From contig CAKVIC010000003.1 of assembly GCA_934754655.1 (NCBI GenBank), forward strand, positions 101,794 to 165,793: a stretch of 64,000 bases of DNA, in the 5' to 3' direction. Source of the stretch: an uncultured Candidatus Melainabacteria bacterium (lineage in GTDB: Bacteria; Cyanobacteriota; Vampirovibrionia; Gastranaerophilales; Gastranaerophilaceae). The translations under genes and the position numbers were made by a program. This document shows, piece by piece, positions 30,722-39,584 of the stretch. The stretch's first letter is position 1, and every line of letters starts with the position of its first letter. Below the pieces are notes generated by a model that was not told where the DNA came from, made no database searches, and saw only the letters and a program-made list of their open reading frames with translations.

Positions 30722-32584
30722 TTATTCCTTTATAATTGCGTGGAAAGGACAATTTGCTAAACAAGCTTCACATTTAATACATTTTTCTTGATTAATATGA
30801 TGAGGTTGTTTTACAGTACCCTCAATTGCATTAACCGGACAATTACGTGAACATTTTGTACAGCCTTTGCAAAGTTCTTCATTGATACGAATTGTTTTAA
30901 GCGCAGTACAAACTCCTGCTGGACATTTTTTATCAACAATGTGCGCGATATATTCATCTCTAAAGTATTTAAGAGTTGAAAGAACAGGATTTGGAGCTGT
31001 TTTACCTAAACCGCACAAAGAACCATCCTTCACGGTATTAGCTAATTCTTCAAGAACCTCTAAATCTTCTAGTTCACCTTTTCCTCTAACGATTTTTTCT
31101 AAAATCTTTAGCATATTTTTTGTACCTTCACGGCAAGGAACGCATTTACCACAAGATTCGTTTTTAGTAAAGTTCATGAAAAACCTTGCAACTTCAACCA
31201 TACAAGTATCTTCAGCCATTACAACGAGTCCACCTGAACCAACCATTGCGCCTGCTTTCATCAAACTTTCATAATCCATTGGTAAATCTAAATGTTCTTC
31301 AGTTAAACATCCGCCTGATGGTCCACCTATTTGAACAGCTTTAAATTTCTTTCCGCCACGGATACCACCACCAATATCAAAAATAATTTTTCTTAAGGTT
31401 GTTCCCATTGGAACTTCGATAAGCCCTGTATTATTAACTTCTCCAGTTAAGGCAAAAGTTTTTGTACCCTTAGAAGTTTCTGTACCCATTGATGAAAACC
31501 ATTTTGCACCTTTTAGCATAATTACCGGAATATTTGCTAATGTTTCAACGTTATTAATCAAAGTTGGTCTACCAAATAAACCTTTATTTGCTGGGAAAGG
31601 CGGTTTTGGTCTTGGCATACCACGTTCACCTTCAATTGATGCAATTAAAGCAGATTCTTCGCCGCAAACAAAAGCTCCCGCGCCTTCTTTAATGTGCAAA
31701 TCAAAAGAAAAATCTGTTCCCATAATATTTTTACCGAGAAAATGTTTTTCTTCTGCATCTTTTATAGCTTTTCTCAAACGCTTGATAGCTAAAGGATATT
31801 CAGCTCGAACATAAATATAACCTTCATCAGCACCTATTGCGAACGCAGCGATAGCCATACCTTCAAGCAATTTATGTGGGTCGCCTTCCATAACAGACCT
31901 ATCCATAAATGCACCAGGGTCACCCTCGTCACCGTTACAAACAACATAAGATTTGCCACCTCTGTTTGCAGCAGTAAATTTCCATTTTAAACCAGTAGGA
32001 AAACCTGCGCCACCTCTTCCTCTAAGTCCTGAATCTAAAACTTCTTGTATAACAGCATTAGGGTCATTTTGTTTCAAAATATTTGATAAAGCTTCATAGC
32101 CTCTTACAGCAATTGCTTCTTCTAAAGATTCAGCATTTATGTGTCCGCAATTTGCAAGTGCTGTACGAGTTTGTTTTGCATAAAAATTAATATTTTCACT
32201 TTTTTGAATATGTTGTTGAGTGTGAGGATCAACATATAAAAGCCTTTCAACAGGCTGTCCACCAACTATATGCGAATTGAAAATCTCCTCAACATCTTCA
32301 ACATGAACTTTTACATAGGTTGTATGAAGGTCTGGTAATACAACAAGAACGCCTTGTTCACAAAAACCATGACAACCGGTTGGTACAACAGTCATTTTAT
32401 CAAGAGCAGTCATTGTGCTAACGCTTGCACCTAGCTCTTCAAATTTCTCCATAACTTTTAATGAACCATTAGCGACACAACCAGTACCACCACAAACAAG
32501 TACTCTAAACCCTTGTTCTTTTATGTGTTGCATAGCTTTTTGCTGCTCATCAGAAATATTTATATTCATAGTTTTAACTTCCAT
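30722..32584 (-). CDS. hydB: NADH-binding diaphorase subunit HydB (NuoF-like)
   Basis: The 620-residue flavoprotein starts with a thioredoxin-like [2Fe-2S] domain (VCGGTGCVANGS ... PTGCHGFCEQG). The NuoF core follows: GLRGRGGAGFPTGLKW for FMN/NADH and NGDEGDPGAFMDRSVMEGDPH, then the N3-type cluster ESCGKCVPCREGT. It ends with two ferredoxin clusters (CKGCTKCSRNCP, CIKCEACLANCP). It passes electrons between NADH, ferredoxin and HydA, as in bifurcating HydABC. The ATG at 32584 sits 6 bp after GGAGGG and overlaps the hydC stop (TAATG). Confidence 0.95.
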   Translation of the reverse strand: MEVKTMNINISDEQQKAMQHIKEQGFRVLVCGGTGCVANGSLKVMEKFEELGASVSTMTALDKMTVVPTGCHGFCEQGVLVVLPDLHTTYVKVHVEDVEEIFNSHIVGGQPVERLLYVDPHTQQHIQKSENINFYAKQTRTALANCGHINAESLEEAIAVRGYEALSNILKQNDPNAVIQEVLDSGLRGRGGAGFPTGLKWKFTAANRGGKSYVVCNGDEGDPGAFMDRSVMEGDPHKLLEGMAIAAFAIGADEGYIYVRAEYPLAIKRLRKAIKDAEEKHFLGKNIMGTDFSFDLHIKEGAGAFVCGEESALIASIEGERGMPRPKPPFPANKGLFGRPTLINNVETLANIPVIMLKGAKWFSSMGTETSKGTKTFALTGEVNNTGLIEVPMGTTLRKIIFDIGGGIRGGKKFKAVQIGGPSGGCLTEEHLDLPMDYESLMKAGAMVGSGGLVVMAEDTCMVEVARFFMNFTKNESCGKCVPCREGTKNMLKILEKIVRGKGELEDLEVLEELANTVKDGSLCGLGKTAPNPVLSTLKYFRDEYIAHIVDKKCPAGVCTALKTIRINEELCKGCTKCSRNCPVNAIEGTVKQPHHINQEKCIKCEACLANCPFHAIIKE

Positions 32585-33078
32585 TATCTACCCTCCTCTT
32601 TAAGAATTGTATCAATAACAATCTTGATTGCATCTGAAGTCATTTGAGGATAAACTTTATCATTAATGACAACAACAGGTGCCAATCCACATGCACCTAA
32701 GCAACTAACCGTTTCTAAAGAGAAAAGACCATCATCAGTAGTAAATTTTCCATCCTCTAAATCTAATCTGGCTCTAATAGCATTTAAAACAGGCATTGAA
32801 CCTCTAACGTGGCAAGCTGTTCCATCGCAACATTTAATTTCATATTTACCTTTAGGGTCTAAAGAAAATTGCGCATAAAAAGTTGCAACCCCATAAACCG
32901 TTGCCGGTGATAAATCTTCGATTTTAGTACCAACGTAGGTCATCGCCTCAATTGGAAGATATCGATAAATTTCTTGAATTTTTTGCAAAATTGCAATCAG
33001 ATTTGACTTTTTGTAGTCATACGCCTGAAGTATCTCGTCCAATTTTGCGAAATCAATTGCTTTTTGACTCGTTGTCAT
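32584..33078 (-). CDS. hydC: Hydrogenase [2Fe-2S] subunit HydC (NuoE-like)
   Basis: The 164-residue product has the NuoE pattern: LIAILQKIQEIYRYLP, PATVYGVATFYAQF, and cluster cysteines in CCDGTACHVRG and CLGACGLAP (C-x4-C ... C-x3-C). It carries a thioredoxin-like [2Fe-2S] cluster and partners HydB. I start it at the ATG at 33078 (MTTSQ) because AAGGAG lies just before; an upstream in-frame GTG overlaps that Shine-Dalgarno. First gene of the operon, with a promoter about 55 bp upstream. Confidence 0.94.
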   Translation of the reverse strand: MTTSQKAIDFAKLDEILQAYDYKKSNLIAILQKIQEIYRYLPIEAMTYVGTKIEDLSPATVYGVATFYAQFSLDPKGKYEIKCCDGTACHVRGSMPVLNAIRARLDLEDGKFTTDDGLFSLETVSCLGACGLAPVVVINDKVYPQMTSDAIKIVIDTILKEEGR

Positions 33079-33131
33079 TTTTGTCTCCTTCACACTACAT
33101 ATAAAAGCCTTACATAAAGCCTTTTTTTAAT

Positions 33132-33160
33132 AGTATGCTATAAAAAAAACAGAAAATCAA
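33132..33160 (-). promoter_or_regulatory. Promoter of the hydCBA operon
   Basis: Minus strand TTGATT (33160-33155), 17 bp spacer, CATACT (33137-33132). Downstream the leader contains AAGGCTTT twice. Confidence 0.5.
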
Positions 33161-33214
33161 CAAAAGTTTATTAAAAAAATAAAAAACATCACGATTAAAA
33201 AGAAAAAAATCACT

Positions 33215-33249
33215 ATTAAAAATCGAGCCTAAATTAATAAGCTCGATTT
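33215..33249 (-). terminator. Terminator of the zinc-ribbon gene
   Basis: AAATCGAGC (33220-33228) pairs with GCTCGATTT (33241-33249); on the minus strand TTTTTAATAG follows. About 25 bp past the stop. Confidence 0.8.
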
Positions 33250-33274
33250 CATTAAAATTAATTTATAAACCTAT

Positions 33275-33583
33275 TTATTCAGCAATTTCAGCTGGAGCAT
33301 TATTTGCTTCTTCAGCCTTCATAGCATCAAAACAAGCTTTGCACAACACATCTCTGCCTTGCGTAGGATTGAAAGGTACTTGAGTTTGAGCACCACATTT
33401 TGCGCAAACCGCATCATACATTTTCTTTTTACCTCTATGTTGCTGTTTTTTGATTTTTCTGCATTTTGGGCATCTTTTTGGCTTATTTGTAAGCCCTTTT
33501 TCTGCATAAAATTCTTGTTCGCCAACTGTAAAAACAAATTCGCAACCGCAGTCTTCACAGATAAGTGTTTCATCTTGGTACAT
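33275..33583 (-). CDS. Double zinc-ribbon protein
   Basis: The 102-residue protein has two Cys4 modules: LICEDCGCEF with PKRCPKCRK (1-45), the probable zinc-ribbon (zf-trcl) type, and AVCAKCGAQTQVPFNPTQGRDVLCKACFDA (58-87), the CxxC(x)nCxxC type. Between them is a basic linker KKQQHRGKKK. A nucleic-acid-binding role is likely but unproven. It has its own promoter, a GC-rich leader hairpin and a terminator. Confidence 0.88.
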   Translation of the reverse strand: MYQDETLICEDCGCEFVFTVGEQEFYAEKGLTNKPKRCPKCRKIKKQQHRGKKKMYDAVCAKCGAQTQVPFNPTQGRDVLCKACFDAMKAEEANNAPAEIAE

Positions 33584-33634
33584 TACTGGTTCTCCTAATA
33601 TCTTGTTACACGCGCAACTTTTGCGCTTGCGCCT

Positions 33635-33663
33635 ATTTTATACTTTTTTTATGCAAGTGTCAA
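33635..33663 (-). promoter_or_regulatory. Promoter of the zinc-ribbon gene
   Basis: Minus strand TTGACA (33663-33658), 17 bp spacer, TAAAAT (33640-33635). The leader contains GCGCAA able to pair with either of two TTGCGC copies (33613-33633). Confidence 0.7.
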
Positions 33664-33706
33664 GTCTGATTGAACCTTTTTAAAAATAATGAAACAAAAG
33701 TATACA

Positions 33707-33912
33707 AAGAAGGATTTAAAAGAGTTGAAATATGACAATTTTTCAAACGATTTTGAATCCGATCTAAGGTGTGTGAGATACAGGGTGTGTACGAGATAGC
33801 ACAGACACTGTATCGAAACCGTACCATAGAGTTTTCAGAAAAAATTTTTATTTTTTCGAAAACTCAAGAAGGATTTAAAAGAGTTGAAAAATGACAATTT
33901 TTCAAACGTTTT
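33707..33912 (+). ncRNA. Candidate small RNA locus with orphan terminator
   Basis: No protein frame is convincing in 33664-34074. The segment has a 43-bp direct repeat at each end (33707-33749 and 33866-33908, one mismatch). A GATACAG/CTGTATC stem (33777-33814) lies between them, as does a 15-bp hairpin with a single bulged A (33829-33865, GAGTTTTC...GAAAACTC). A TTGAAAAAT/ATTTTTCAA stem (33884-33905) followed by TTTTTT lies at the right end. That last element looks like a + strand terminator, yet no + strand gene precedes it, which suggests an RNA gene. I see no clear promoter. Confidence 0.45.
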
Positions 33913-33942
33913 TTACATAACGCATTATTTTAATCAAATCAT

Positions 33943-33971
33943 TTGTTTAATGTATATGCGAAAACTATAAT
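33943..33971 (+). promoter_or_regulatory. Promoter of the second flagellar cluster
   Basis: TTGTTT (33943-33948), 17 bp spacer, TATAAT (33966-33971). The leader to the ATG at 34075 is about 97 nt, with GAGGAAAA as Shine-Dalgarno. Confidence 0.55.
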
Positions 33972-34074
33972 ATATAATATAATCAAAGTTGAGTAATTGT
34001 GATTATTTTGACATTAAAGAATTTGCTATTAAAATTATAATTAAATTCATAAGTCAAAATCGGGTGAGGAAAAT

Positions 34075-35154
34075 ATGGCAATAGAAGGGTTTGATTATAA
34101 AGGGTTTGCGACTTCCATGGCGGAACAAGCAAAAGACCTTGCGCCAAAAGAATTAAAAGATTTTGAAAAAGAATACATTGTTAAAACACTTGGCAATTTT
34201 ACAATGCTTGCCGGCGAAGCTTTATATAACGATGAAAGTCTTAATATAACCGCAGACCAAGCTGTTTTTATAACTCAAATCATTGCTGAATGGTCTTTTC
34301 ACAAATCTGTAGACCTGATTCATTCCGGTATTCTTCCAGAATATTGGGATTCTATAATGCAAAAAATTGCATTTACTATTTTTGAAATCGCAAAAATCGC
34401 AATTACTAAAAATTTACCCAAAGAACAATTACTTCAAGCCGTAGAATTTCATGTTGTAAAAGTTTACAAAGAAAGCATTGAAGAGCTTCAAAAACGCGGT
34501 ATTATTGACGAAGAAATAAAAAACCGTGCAGAAAGTCAATCTAACATTGACGATATGGCTCAAGTTGCTCAAGCAGAAGCACAACAACAAGCACAGGCTC
34601 AACAAAATGACCCTGAAGCTCAAGCGCGTAAAAAAGCCATGATTGAAGAATCAGAGCGAAATAGGAAAGAAGCTGAGAAAAAACGTAAAGAAAAACAAGA
34701 AGCTCAAAAGAATATGCCTGCTTTACCGAAATTTGGAAAAGCAATTACTCATAAGGATTTAAAACTTATGACACTTGCCGTTGTTTTAAAAGTTTTATCT
34801 CAAGATAAAGTTACAACAATTCTCGACAAATTTAACCCAAAAGATTCTAAAACAATCACTGGTTATATGAATATTGCAAACCTAGAATCTCAAGTTGATG
34901 GAGATTTAATTGCGGATTGCATCAAAGAAATTAAAGGTTGTTTACCAATAAAAAGAAAACTGACAAAAGAAAATGTAATACTTGATATTATTGATTTATA
35001 CAAAGCTTATCCAAGAGAAAGAGTTGAAAAAACTGTAAAACGAGAGCGCCCAATTGTCAAAAGATTTATATCACAAGCTTATGACGGCGAATTTGGAGAG
35101 CTACCATTAAGAGTAGCAGGAATCGTTACTGATTACATAAAGGAAAATATTTAA
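34075..35154 (+). CDS. Flagellar-cluster protein, FliG-like C-terminal half
   Basis: The 359-residue protein has a helical N-terminal domain (1-150), a Gln/Ala and Lys/Glu coiled-coil stretch (about 165-215) and a helical C-terminal region. The segment LMTLAVVLKVLSQDKVTTILDKFNPKDSKTITGYM resembles the armadillo-like repeats of FliG (L..Ls.e....iL..f......I). It precedes fliH, the usual place of fliG in fliF-G-H clusters, but the typical FliG N-terminus and torque helix charges are not clear. I regard it as a divergent FliG or switch-associated protein; uncertain. Confidence 0.6.
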   Translation: MAIEGFDYKGFATSMAEQAKDLAPKELKDFEKEYIVKTLGNFTMLAGEALYNDESLNITADQAVFITQIIAEWSFHKSVDLIHSGILPEYWDSIMQKIAFTIFEIAKIAITKNLPKEQLLQAVEFHVVKVYKESIEELQKRGIIDEEIKNRAESQSNIDDMAQVAQAEAQQQAQAQQNDPEAQARKKAMIEESERNRKEAEKKRKEKQEAQKNMPALPKFGKAITHKDLKLMTLAVVLKVLSQDKVTTILDKFNPKDSKTITGYMNIANLESQVDGDLIADCIKEIKGCLPIKRKLTKENVILDIIDLYKAYPRERVEKTVKRERPIVKRFISQAYDGEFGELPLRVAGIVTDYIKENI

Positions 35155-35159
35155 TAACA

Positions 35160-35939
35160 ATGATTATAAAAAAGAATAATCAAAAATTTAATAAAAAGCC
35201 TAATAAAAACGCAAGCTTAAAAACTAGCGCTCAAAAAAATGTTGCATCTAAAGATACAGAAAAAAGTTCTATAAACAAACAAAATTTAAATCAGATTCAA
35301 CAAGTTAAACAAGAAGAAAAAGCTCGAGAACCAGAAATAGATTTATTCGATATTGAAAATATTGATTTTGAACAAAGACAAGAACGACGCCGTGGTTCTC
35401 GCCGTCGTGGCTACAGAAGAATTGATGATAGAAACATTGTTTCTAGAGCGCAAGAAGAATCTGAAAACATCAAAAAGTCTGCATTTGAAGAAGGTTACAG
35501 AAAAGGGCTAGAACAATCAAAAGCAGATATTGACAATTTAAACCACGAAATTAAAAAATTTATGAATGCCAAAAAAGATGTATTTGATTACATCGCACCT
35601 GATGTAATGGAAATAAGCATTGATATTGCAAAAAAAATTATTAAAAAAGAAGTAGAAACAGATCCACAAATACTTATTAATACTATAATTGACGTTCTAA
35701 AAATGGTTGCAAAAAACGAAGCAAAAGTAACTATAAGAATACGTCCACAAGTCGTACAATTTGTCAAAGACAGTTTACCAAATTTAACTTATGAATACGG
35801 CATAGATACAAAAATAACAGTCGTTGCCGACCCAACAATAGAAGAAGGCGGATGTATTTTACAAACTAACAACGGTATTGTTGACGCATCTATTTCGACA
35901 CAACTTGAAATTATCAAAAAGGCAATGGAAGGTATATAA
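35160..35939 (+). CDS. fliH: Flagellar assembly protein FliH
   Basis: The 259-residue product has a long basic, disordered N-terminus (Asn/Lys-rich, then RRRGSRRRGYRR). The FliH/HrpE core follows: AFEEGYRKGLEQSKADI with GxxxG-like spacing, DVMEISIDIAKKIIKKEVETDP, VTIRIRPQVVQFVKD and VVADPTIEEGGCILQTNNGIVDASISTQLE. FliH is the stator that regulates the export ATPase FliI. FliI is not adjacent; flhA follows directly (1-bp overlap). The 80-residue Arg/Lys-rich head is unusual. Confidence 0.88.
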   Translation: MIIKKNNQKFNKKPNKNASLKTSAQKNVASKDTEKSSINKQNLNQIQQVKQEEKAREPEIDLFDIENIDFEQRQERRRGSRRRGYRRIDDRNIVSRAQEESENIKKSAFEEGYRKGLEQSKADIDNLNHEIKKFMNAKKDVFDYIAPDVMEISIDIAKKIIKKEVETDPQILINTIIDVLKMVAKNEAKVTIRIRPQVVQFVKDSLPNLTYEYGIDTKITVVADPTIEEGGCILQTNNGIVDASISTQLEIIKKAMEGI

Positions 35940-38035
35940 TGGCAGCAGAAGGCGGAGGAAGCAGTAATAAACCAATAAGTGAAATATTTTTAGCACTTTT
36001 CATTATGGCATTAGTGTTAATCCTTATCATTGAAATGCCTAATTGGGTCATTAATTTTTCAATAAGTTTGAATATAACCCTTGGCATTGTACTTTTGATG
36101 ATATCTCTTTACGTACAAAAGCCACTTGAATTAGCGGCATTCCCATCAATAATATTAATTGGCACAATGTTTCGACTTGTACTTTCAATTGCATCTACAC
36201 GTCTTATCCTTGCAAAAGGTGATGCCGGTGAAGTTGTCCACGCTTTCGGGACTTTCGTAACTGGTGGTAACATGATTGTTGGTGGCGTAATTTTCTTAAT
36301 TATTACCGTTGTTCAATTTATGGTAATTACAAAAGGTGCTGAACGTATCGCAGAAGTTGCAGCACGTTTTGCATTAGACGCAATGCCAGGTAAGCAAATG
36401 ACAATTGACGCAGATTTTAACGCAGGGTTGATTTCACCAGAAGAAGCTGTAAAAAAACGTGAAGATTTACAAAGAGAATCTAGCTTATTCGGTTCAATGG
36501 ATGGTTCCATGAAATTCGTAAAAGGTGATACAATTGCCGGTATCATTATCGTACTTATAAATATTGTTGGTGGCTTGTGCATCGGTTGTCTTGTAAACCA
36601 AATGCCAATAGCAGATGCTGTCAGCAAATATACAGTGTTAACAATCGGTGATGGACTTGCTTCACAGCTACCTTCTCTACTTATGTCAATTGCAGCCGGT
36701 ATCGTCATGACACGTGCATCTGCCGGTAACGCTTCATTGGGCGGAGATTTAACAGCGCAAATTCTGTCAAAGCCATATTCACTGTTTTTTGCCGCATTAT
36801 TTTTAGGTTTAATAACAGTAACTTCGCCAATTACAGGTTTGCCATTCTTACCATTTTTAATATTCACAATAATTTTAACAATGGCAGGCTTCTCTGTATT
36901 AGTTAACGCTGATGTTCAATCTCAATTAGGACAATTGGAAAGCGTTAGACAAAACATGCAAGATTTAGTTAACCCTAATAAAATGTATGAAAGACTTGGG
37001 GTTGACGTTTTAAGCTTACAAGTTGGCGCAGGATTACTTGTTATAGCAGACCCTGATCAAGAAGGGCAATTGCTGGCAAAAATTGCAGCTTTACGTCAAC
37101 GAGTTACTGATGAATTAGGTTATATTTTGCCAAATATACGTATTATGGATTCTTCTGCGCTAGAAGCTAACGAATACGTTATTTCAATTCGTAATAACGT
37201 TGTTGCCTCAGGTTTTGTATACCCTGGAAAATACATGGTTATTGCTGACCAGTGGGATTCCGTAAAGAAAAGTATTCCGGAAGATGCGATTGTTGGCGTT
37301 GACCCGACTTATCAAACTCAAGCATATTGGATAAGCCAAGAAGATGCAAAATCAGCACGCAATGTTACAGCCGTTGATGCAACTGATGTTTTAGTTACAC
37401 ATTTACAAGAATGCGTAAGAAAACATGTGGACGAAGTTATGACAAAAACTGATGTCTTAAAATTAATGGAATTAGTACGTTCACAAGACCCAACACTTGT
37501 AAATGACCTTGTTCCGGCGATTATTTCAACATCAGATTTAAGAAAAATCTTTGTAAATCTAATCAGAGAAAAAGTTTCAATAAAGGATATCATATTTGTA
37601 TTTGAACGACTTTGTGATTATGCAAGATTCTCAAAAGAGCCTGATATTTTATCAGAACGTTTAAGAGCTGCATTAGGTCGACAAATTTGTTTAAATAATG
37701 TTGATAAAGACCATGTTTTATACGCTCTGACTCTTTCACCAGAATGGGAAAAAACTCTTGATGACAGTTGTCAAAGAACAGAATTAGGCACAATGTTTTT
37801 ATTAAATCCAATGCAGGTTCAAGATTTAATTGAATCTACTGCTATGACACTAATGCGTGCACACCAAAACATTGGCATTCAGCCGGTAATACTATGCTCT
37901 CCGCGTATTCGTTTGCCACTCTATCAGTTATTAGAAAGACATATCCCAACTATTGTAGTCATTTCATATTCTGAACTAATAACAGATATCAAGGTAGAAG
38001 CCGTTGATACAATTGGTGAATCAAGCGGTTACTAA
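35939..38035 (+). CDS. flhA: Flagellar export gate protein FlhA
   Basis: The 698-residue product has eight N-terminal membrane helices with FlhA signatures: FPSIILIGTMFRLVLSIASTRLIL, GTFVTGGNMIVGGVIFLIITVVQFMVITKGAERIAEVAARF and LDAMPGKQMTIDADFNAG (the FHIPEP loop). QLPSLLMSIAAGIVMTRAS precedes the C-terminal cytosolic export-gate domain (340-698). It is the largest component of the type III flagellar export gate. The start MAAEGGGSS overlaps the fliH stop. Confidence 0.96.
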   Translation: MAAEGGGSSNKPISEIFLALFIMALVLILIIEMPNWVINFSISLNITLGIVLLMISLYVQKPLELAAFPSIILIGTMFRLVLSIASTRLILAKGDAGEVVHAFGTFVTGGNMIVGGVIFLIITVVQFMVITKGAERIAEVAARFALDAMPGKQMTIDADFNAGLISPEEAVKKREDLQRESSLFGSMDGSMKFVKGDTIAGIIIVLINIVGGLCIGCLVNQMPIADAVSKYTVLTIGDGLASQLPSLLMSIAAGIVMTRASAGNASLGGDLTAQILSKPYSLFFAALFLGLITVTSPITGLPFLPFLIFTIILTMAGFSVLVNADVQSQLGQLESVRQNMQDLVNPNKMYERLGVDVLSLQVGAGLLVIADPDQEGQLLAKIAALRQRVTDELGYILPNIRIMDSSALEANEYVISIRNNVVASGFVYPGKYMVIADQWDSVKKSIPEDAIVGVDPTYQTQAYWISQEDAKSARNVTAVDATDVLVTHLQECVRKHVDEVMTKTDVLKLMELVRSQDPTLVNDLVPAIISTSDLRKIFVNLIREKVSIKDIIFVFERLCDYARFSKEPDILSERLRAALGRQICLNNVDKDHVLYALTLSPEWEKTLDDSCQRTELGTMFLLNPMQVQDLIESTAMTLMRAHQNIGIQPVILCSPRIRLPLYQLLERHIPTIVVISYSELITDIKVEAVDTIGESSGY

Positions 38036-38146
38036 TTATTGTTGAACAATTATTATTAATTATTTTCATGCACCTTGTAAATAAATTTACAATAAGCACA
38101 CATACTGTATAAACTTACCAGTTTAAATATAAATATAAAAAAAAAC

Positions 38147-38181
38147 TCAAACAAAAAGCCCGACTCTTGTGAATCGGACTT
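38147..38181 (-). terminator. Terminator of tuf
   Basis: An 11-bp stem (38156-38166 with 38171-38181) that is fully paired only as minus-strand RNA, where two G-U wobbles replace mismatches. It is followed by TTTTTGTTTGAG and a run of nine T. About 26 bp past the tuf stop. Confidence 0.85.
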
Positions 38182-38207
38182 TTTTAAAGGTTTATAAACC
38201 GGTATTA

Positions 38208-39416
38208 TTAAGCAATAATTTTGTCAACAACACCAGCACCAACTGTTCTACCACCTTCACGGATAGCGAATCTCATACCTTCTTCAATAGCTACAGGAGC
38301 GATAAGTTCAACTTCCATAACTACGTTATCACCAGGCATTACCATTTCGCCATCGAATTTGATAGAACCAGTAACGTCAGTTGTTCTGATATAGAATTGT
38401 GGTCTGTAACCAGGGAAGAATGGAGTGTGACGTCCACCTTCATCTTTTGTCAAAACGTAAACGTTAGCTGTAAATTTAGTGTGTGGGTGGATTGAACCAG
38501 GTTTTGCAAGAACTTGACCACGTTGGATTTCAGTCTTATCAACACCTCTTAACAAAGCACCAATGTTGTCACCAGCTTGACCTTGGTCAAGTTGTTTTCT
38601 GAACATTTCAACACCTGTTACAGTTGTTTTCTTAGTTTCGCCTAAACCAACTAATTCAACTTCATCACCAACTTTAACAATACCACGTTCTACTCTACCA
38701 GTAGCAACTGTACCACGACCTGTGATAGAGAATACGTCTTCAACTGGCATCAAGAATGGTTTGTCTAAGTCACGTTCTGGAGTTGGGAAGTAAGTATCTA
38801 CTGCATCCATCAATTCCCAAATTTTATCAACCCATTTATCTTCACCACGTTTTATGTTAGGGTTTGCTTGAACAGCTTCTAAAGCTTTTAATGCAGAACC
38901 GTGGATGAATGGAATGTTGTCACCGTCGAATTCATAAGAAGAAAGAAGTTCTCTTACTTCCATTTCAACTAATTCTAACAATTCTGGATCATCAACCATA
39001 TCACATTTGTTCAAGAATACAACTAAGTTAGGAACACCAACTTGTCTTGCTAACAAGATGTGTTCACGAGTTTGAGGCATTGCACCGTCAGTTGCAGCAA
39101 CTACAAGAATTGCACCGTCCATTTGAGCTGCACCAGTAATCATGTTTTTTACATAGTCAGCGTGACCTGGACAGTCAACGTGAGCGTAGTGTCTAGCATC
39201 AGTTTCGTATTCTACGTGAGCTGTAGAGATGGTTATACCTCTTGCTTTTTCTTCAGGAGCAGCATCAATTTCATCAAATTTCTTTGCTTGAGCTTTACCT
39301 GCTGCAGCCATAACACCAGTGATAGCTGCTGTCAATGTTGTTTTACCGTGGTCAACGTGGCCAATTGTACCAATGTTAACGTGCGGTTTTGTACGTTCAT
39401 ACTTTTCACGTGCCAT
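38208..39416 (-). CDS. tuf: Elongation factor Tu
   Basis: The 402-residue product is a canonical EF-Tu: P-loop GHVDHGKTTL, switch ARGITISTAHVEYET, DCPGHADYVKNM, NKCDMVDD, then domains II and III ending VGAGVVDKIIA. It delivers aminoacyl-tRNA to the ribosome as a GTPase. The gene stands alone here rather than in a str operon, with its own TTGACA promoter and an AAGGAG Shine-Dalgarno. Confidence 0.98.
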   Translation of the reverse strand: MAREKYERTKPHVNIGTIGHVDHGKTTLTAAITGVMAAAGKAQAKKFDEIDAAPEEKARGITISTAHVEYETDARHYAHVDCPGHADYVKNMITGAAQMDGAILVVAATDGAMPQTREHILLARQVGVPNLVVFLNKCDMVDDPELLELVEMEVRELLSSYEFDGDNIPFIHGSALKALEAVQANPNIKRGEDKWVDKIWELMDAVDTYFPTPERDLDKPFLMPVEDVFSITGRGTVATGRVERGIVKVGDEVELVGLGETKKTTVTGVEMFRKQLDQGQAGDNIGALLRGVDKTEIQRGQVLAKPGSIHPHTKFTANVYVLTKDEGGRHTPFFPGYRPQFYIRTTDVTGSIKFDGEMVMPGDNVVMEVELIAPVAIEEGMRFAIREGGRTVGAGVVDKIIA

Positions 39417-39479
39417 GAGATTAATCTCCTTCTTTGATTAAATATACTACGTTAACTTACTATACTAAGTTATAAACTT

Positions 39480-39507
39480 ATTGTAATATTTAAAAAAATA
39501 TTGTCAA
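39480..39507 (-). promoter_or_regulatory. Promoter of tuf
   Basis: Minus strand TTGACA (39507-39502), 16 bp spacer, TACAAT (39485-39480). A-rich tracts flank it, as in strong promoters. Leader about 57 nt. Confidence 0.75.
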
Positions 39508-39584
39508 TGAAAAATATAAAAATTTTCTATTTTTTGTGCTAATATAAGTTTGTCGTCGAATTATAGAGTACAAATCACAATAAA

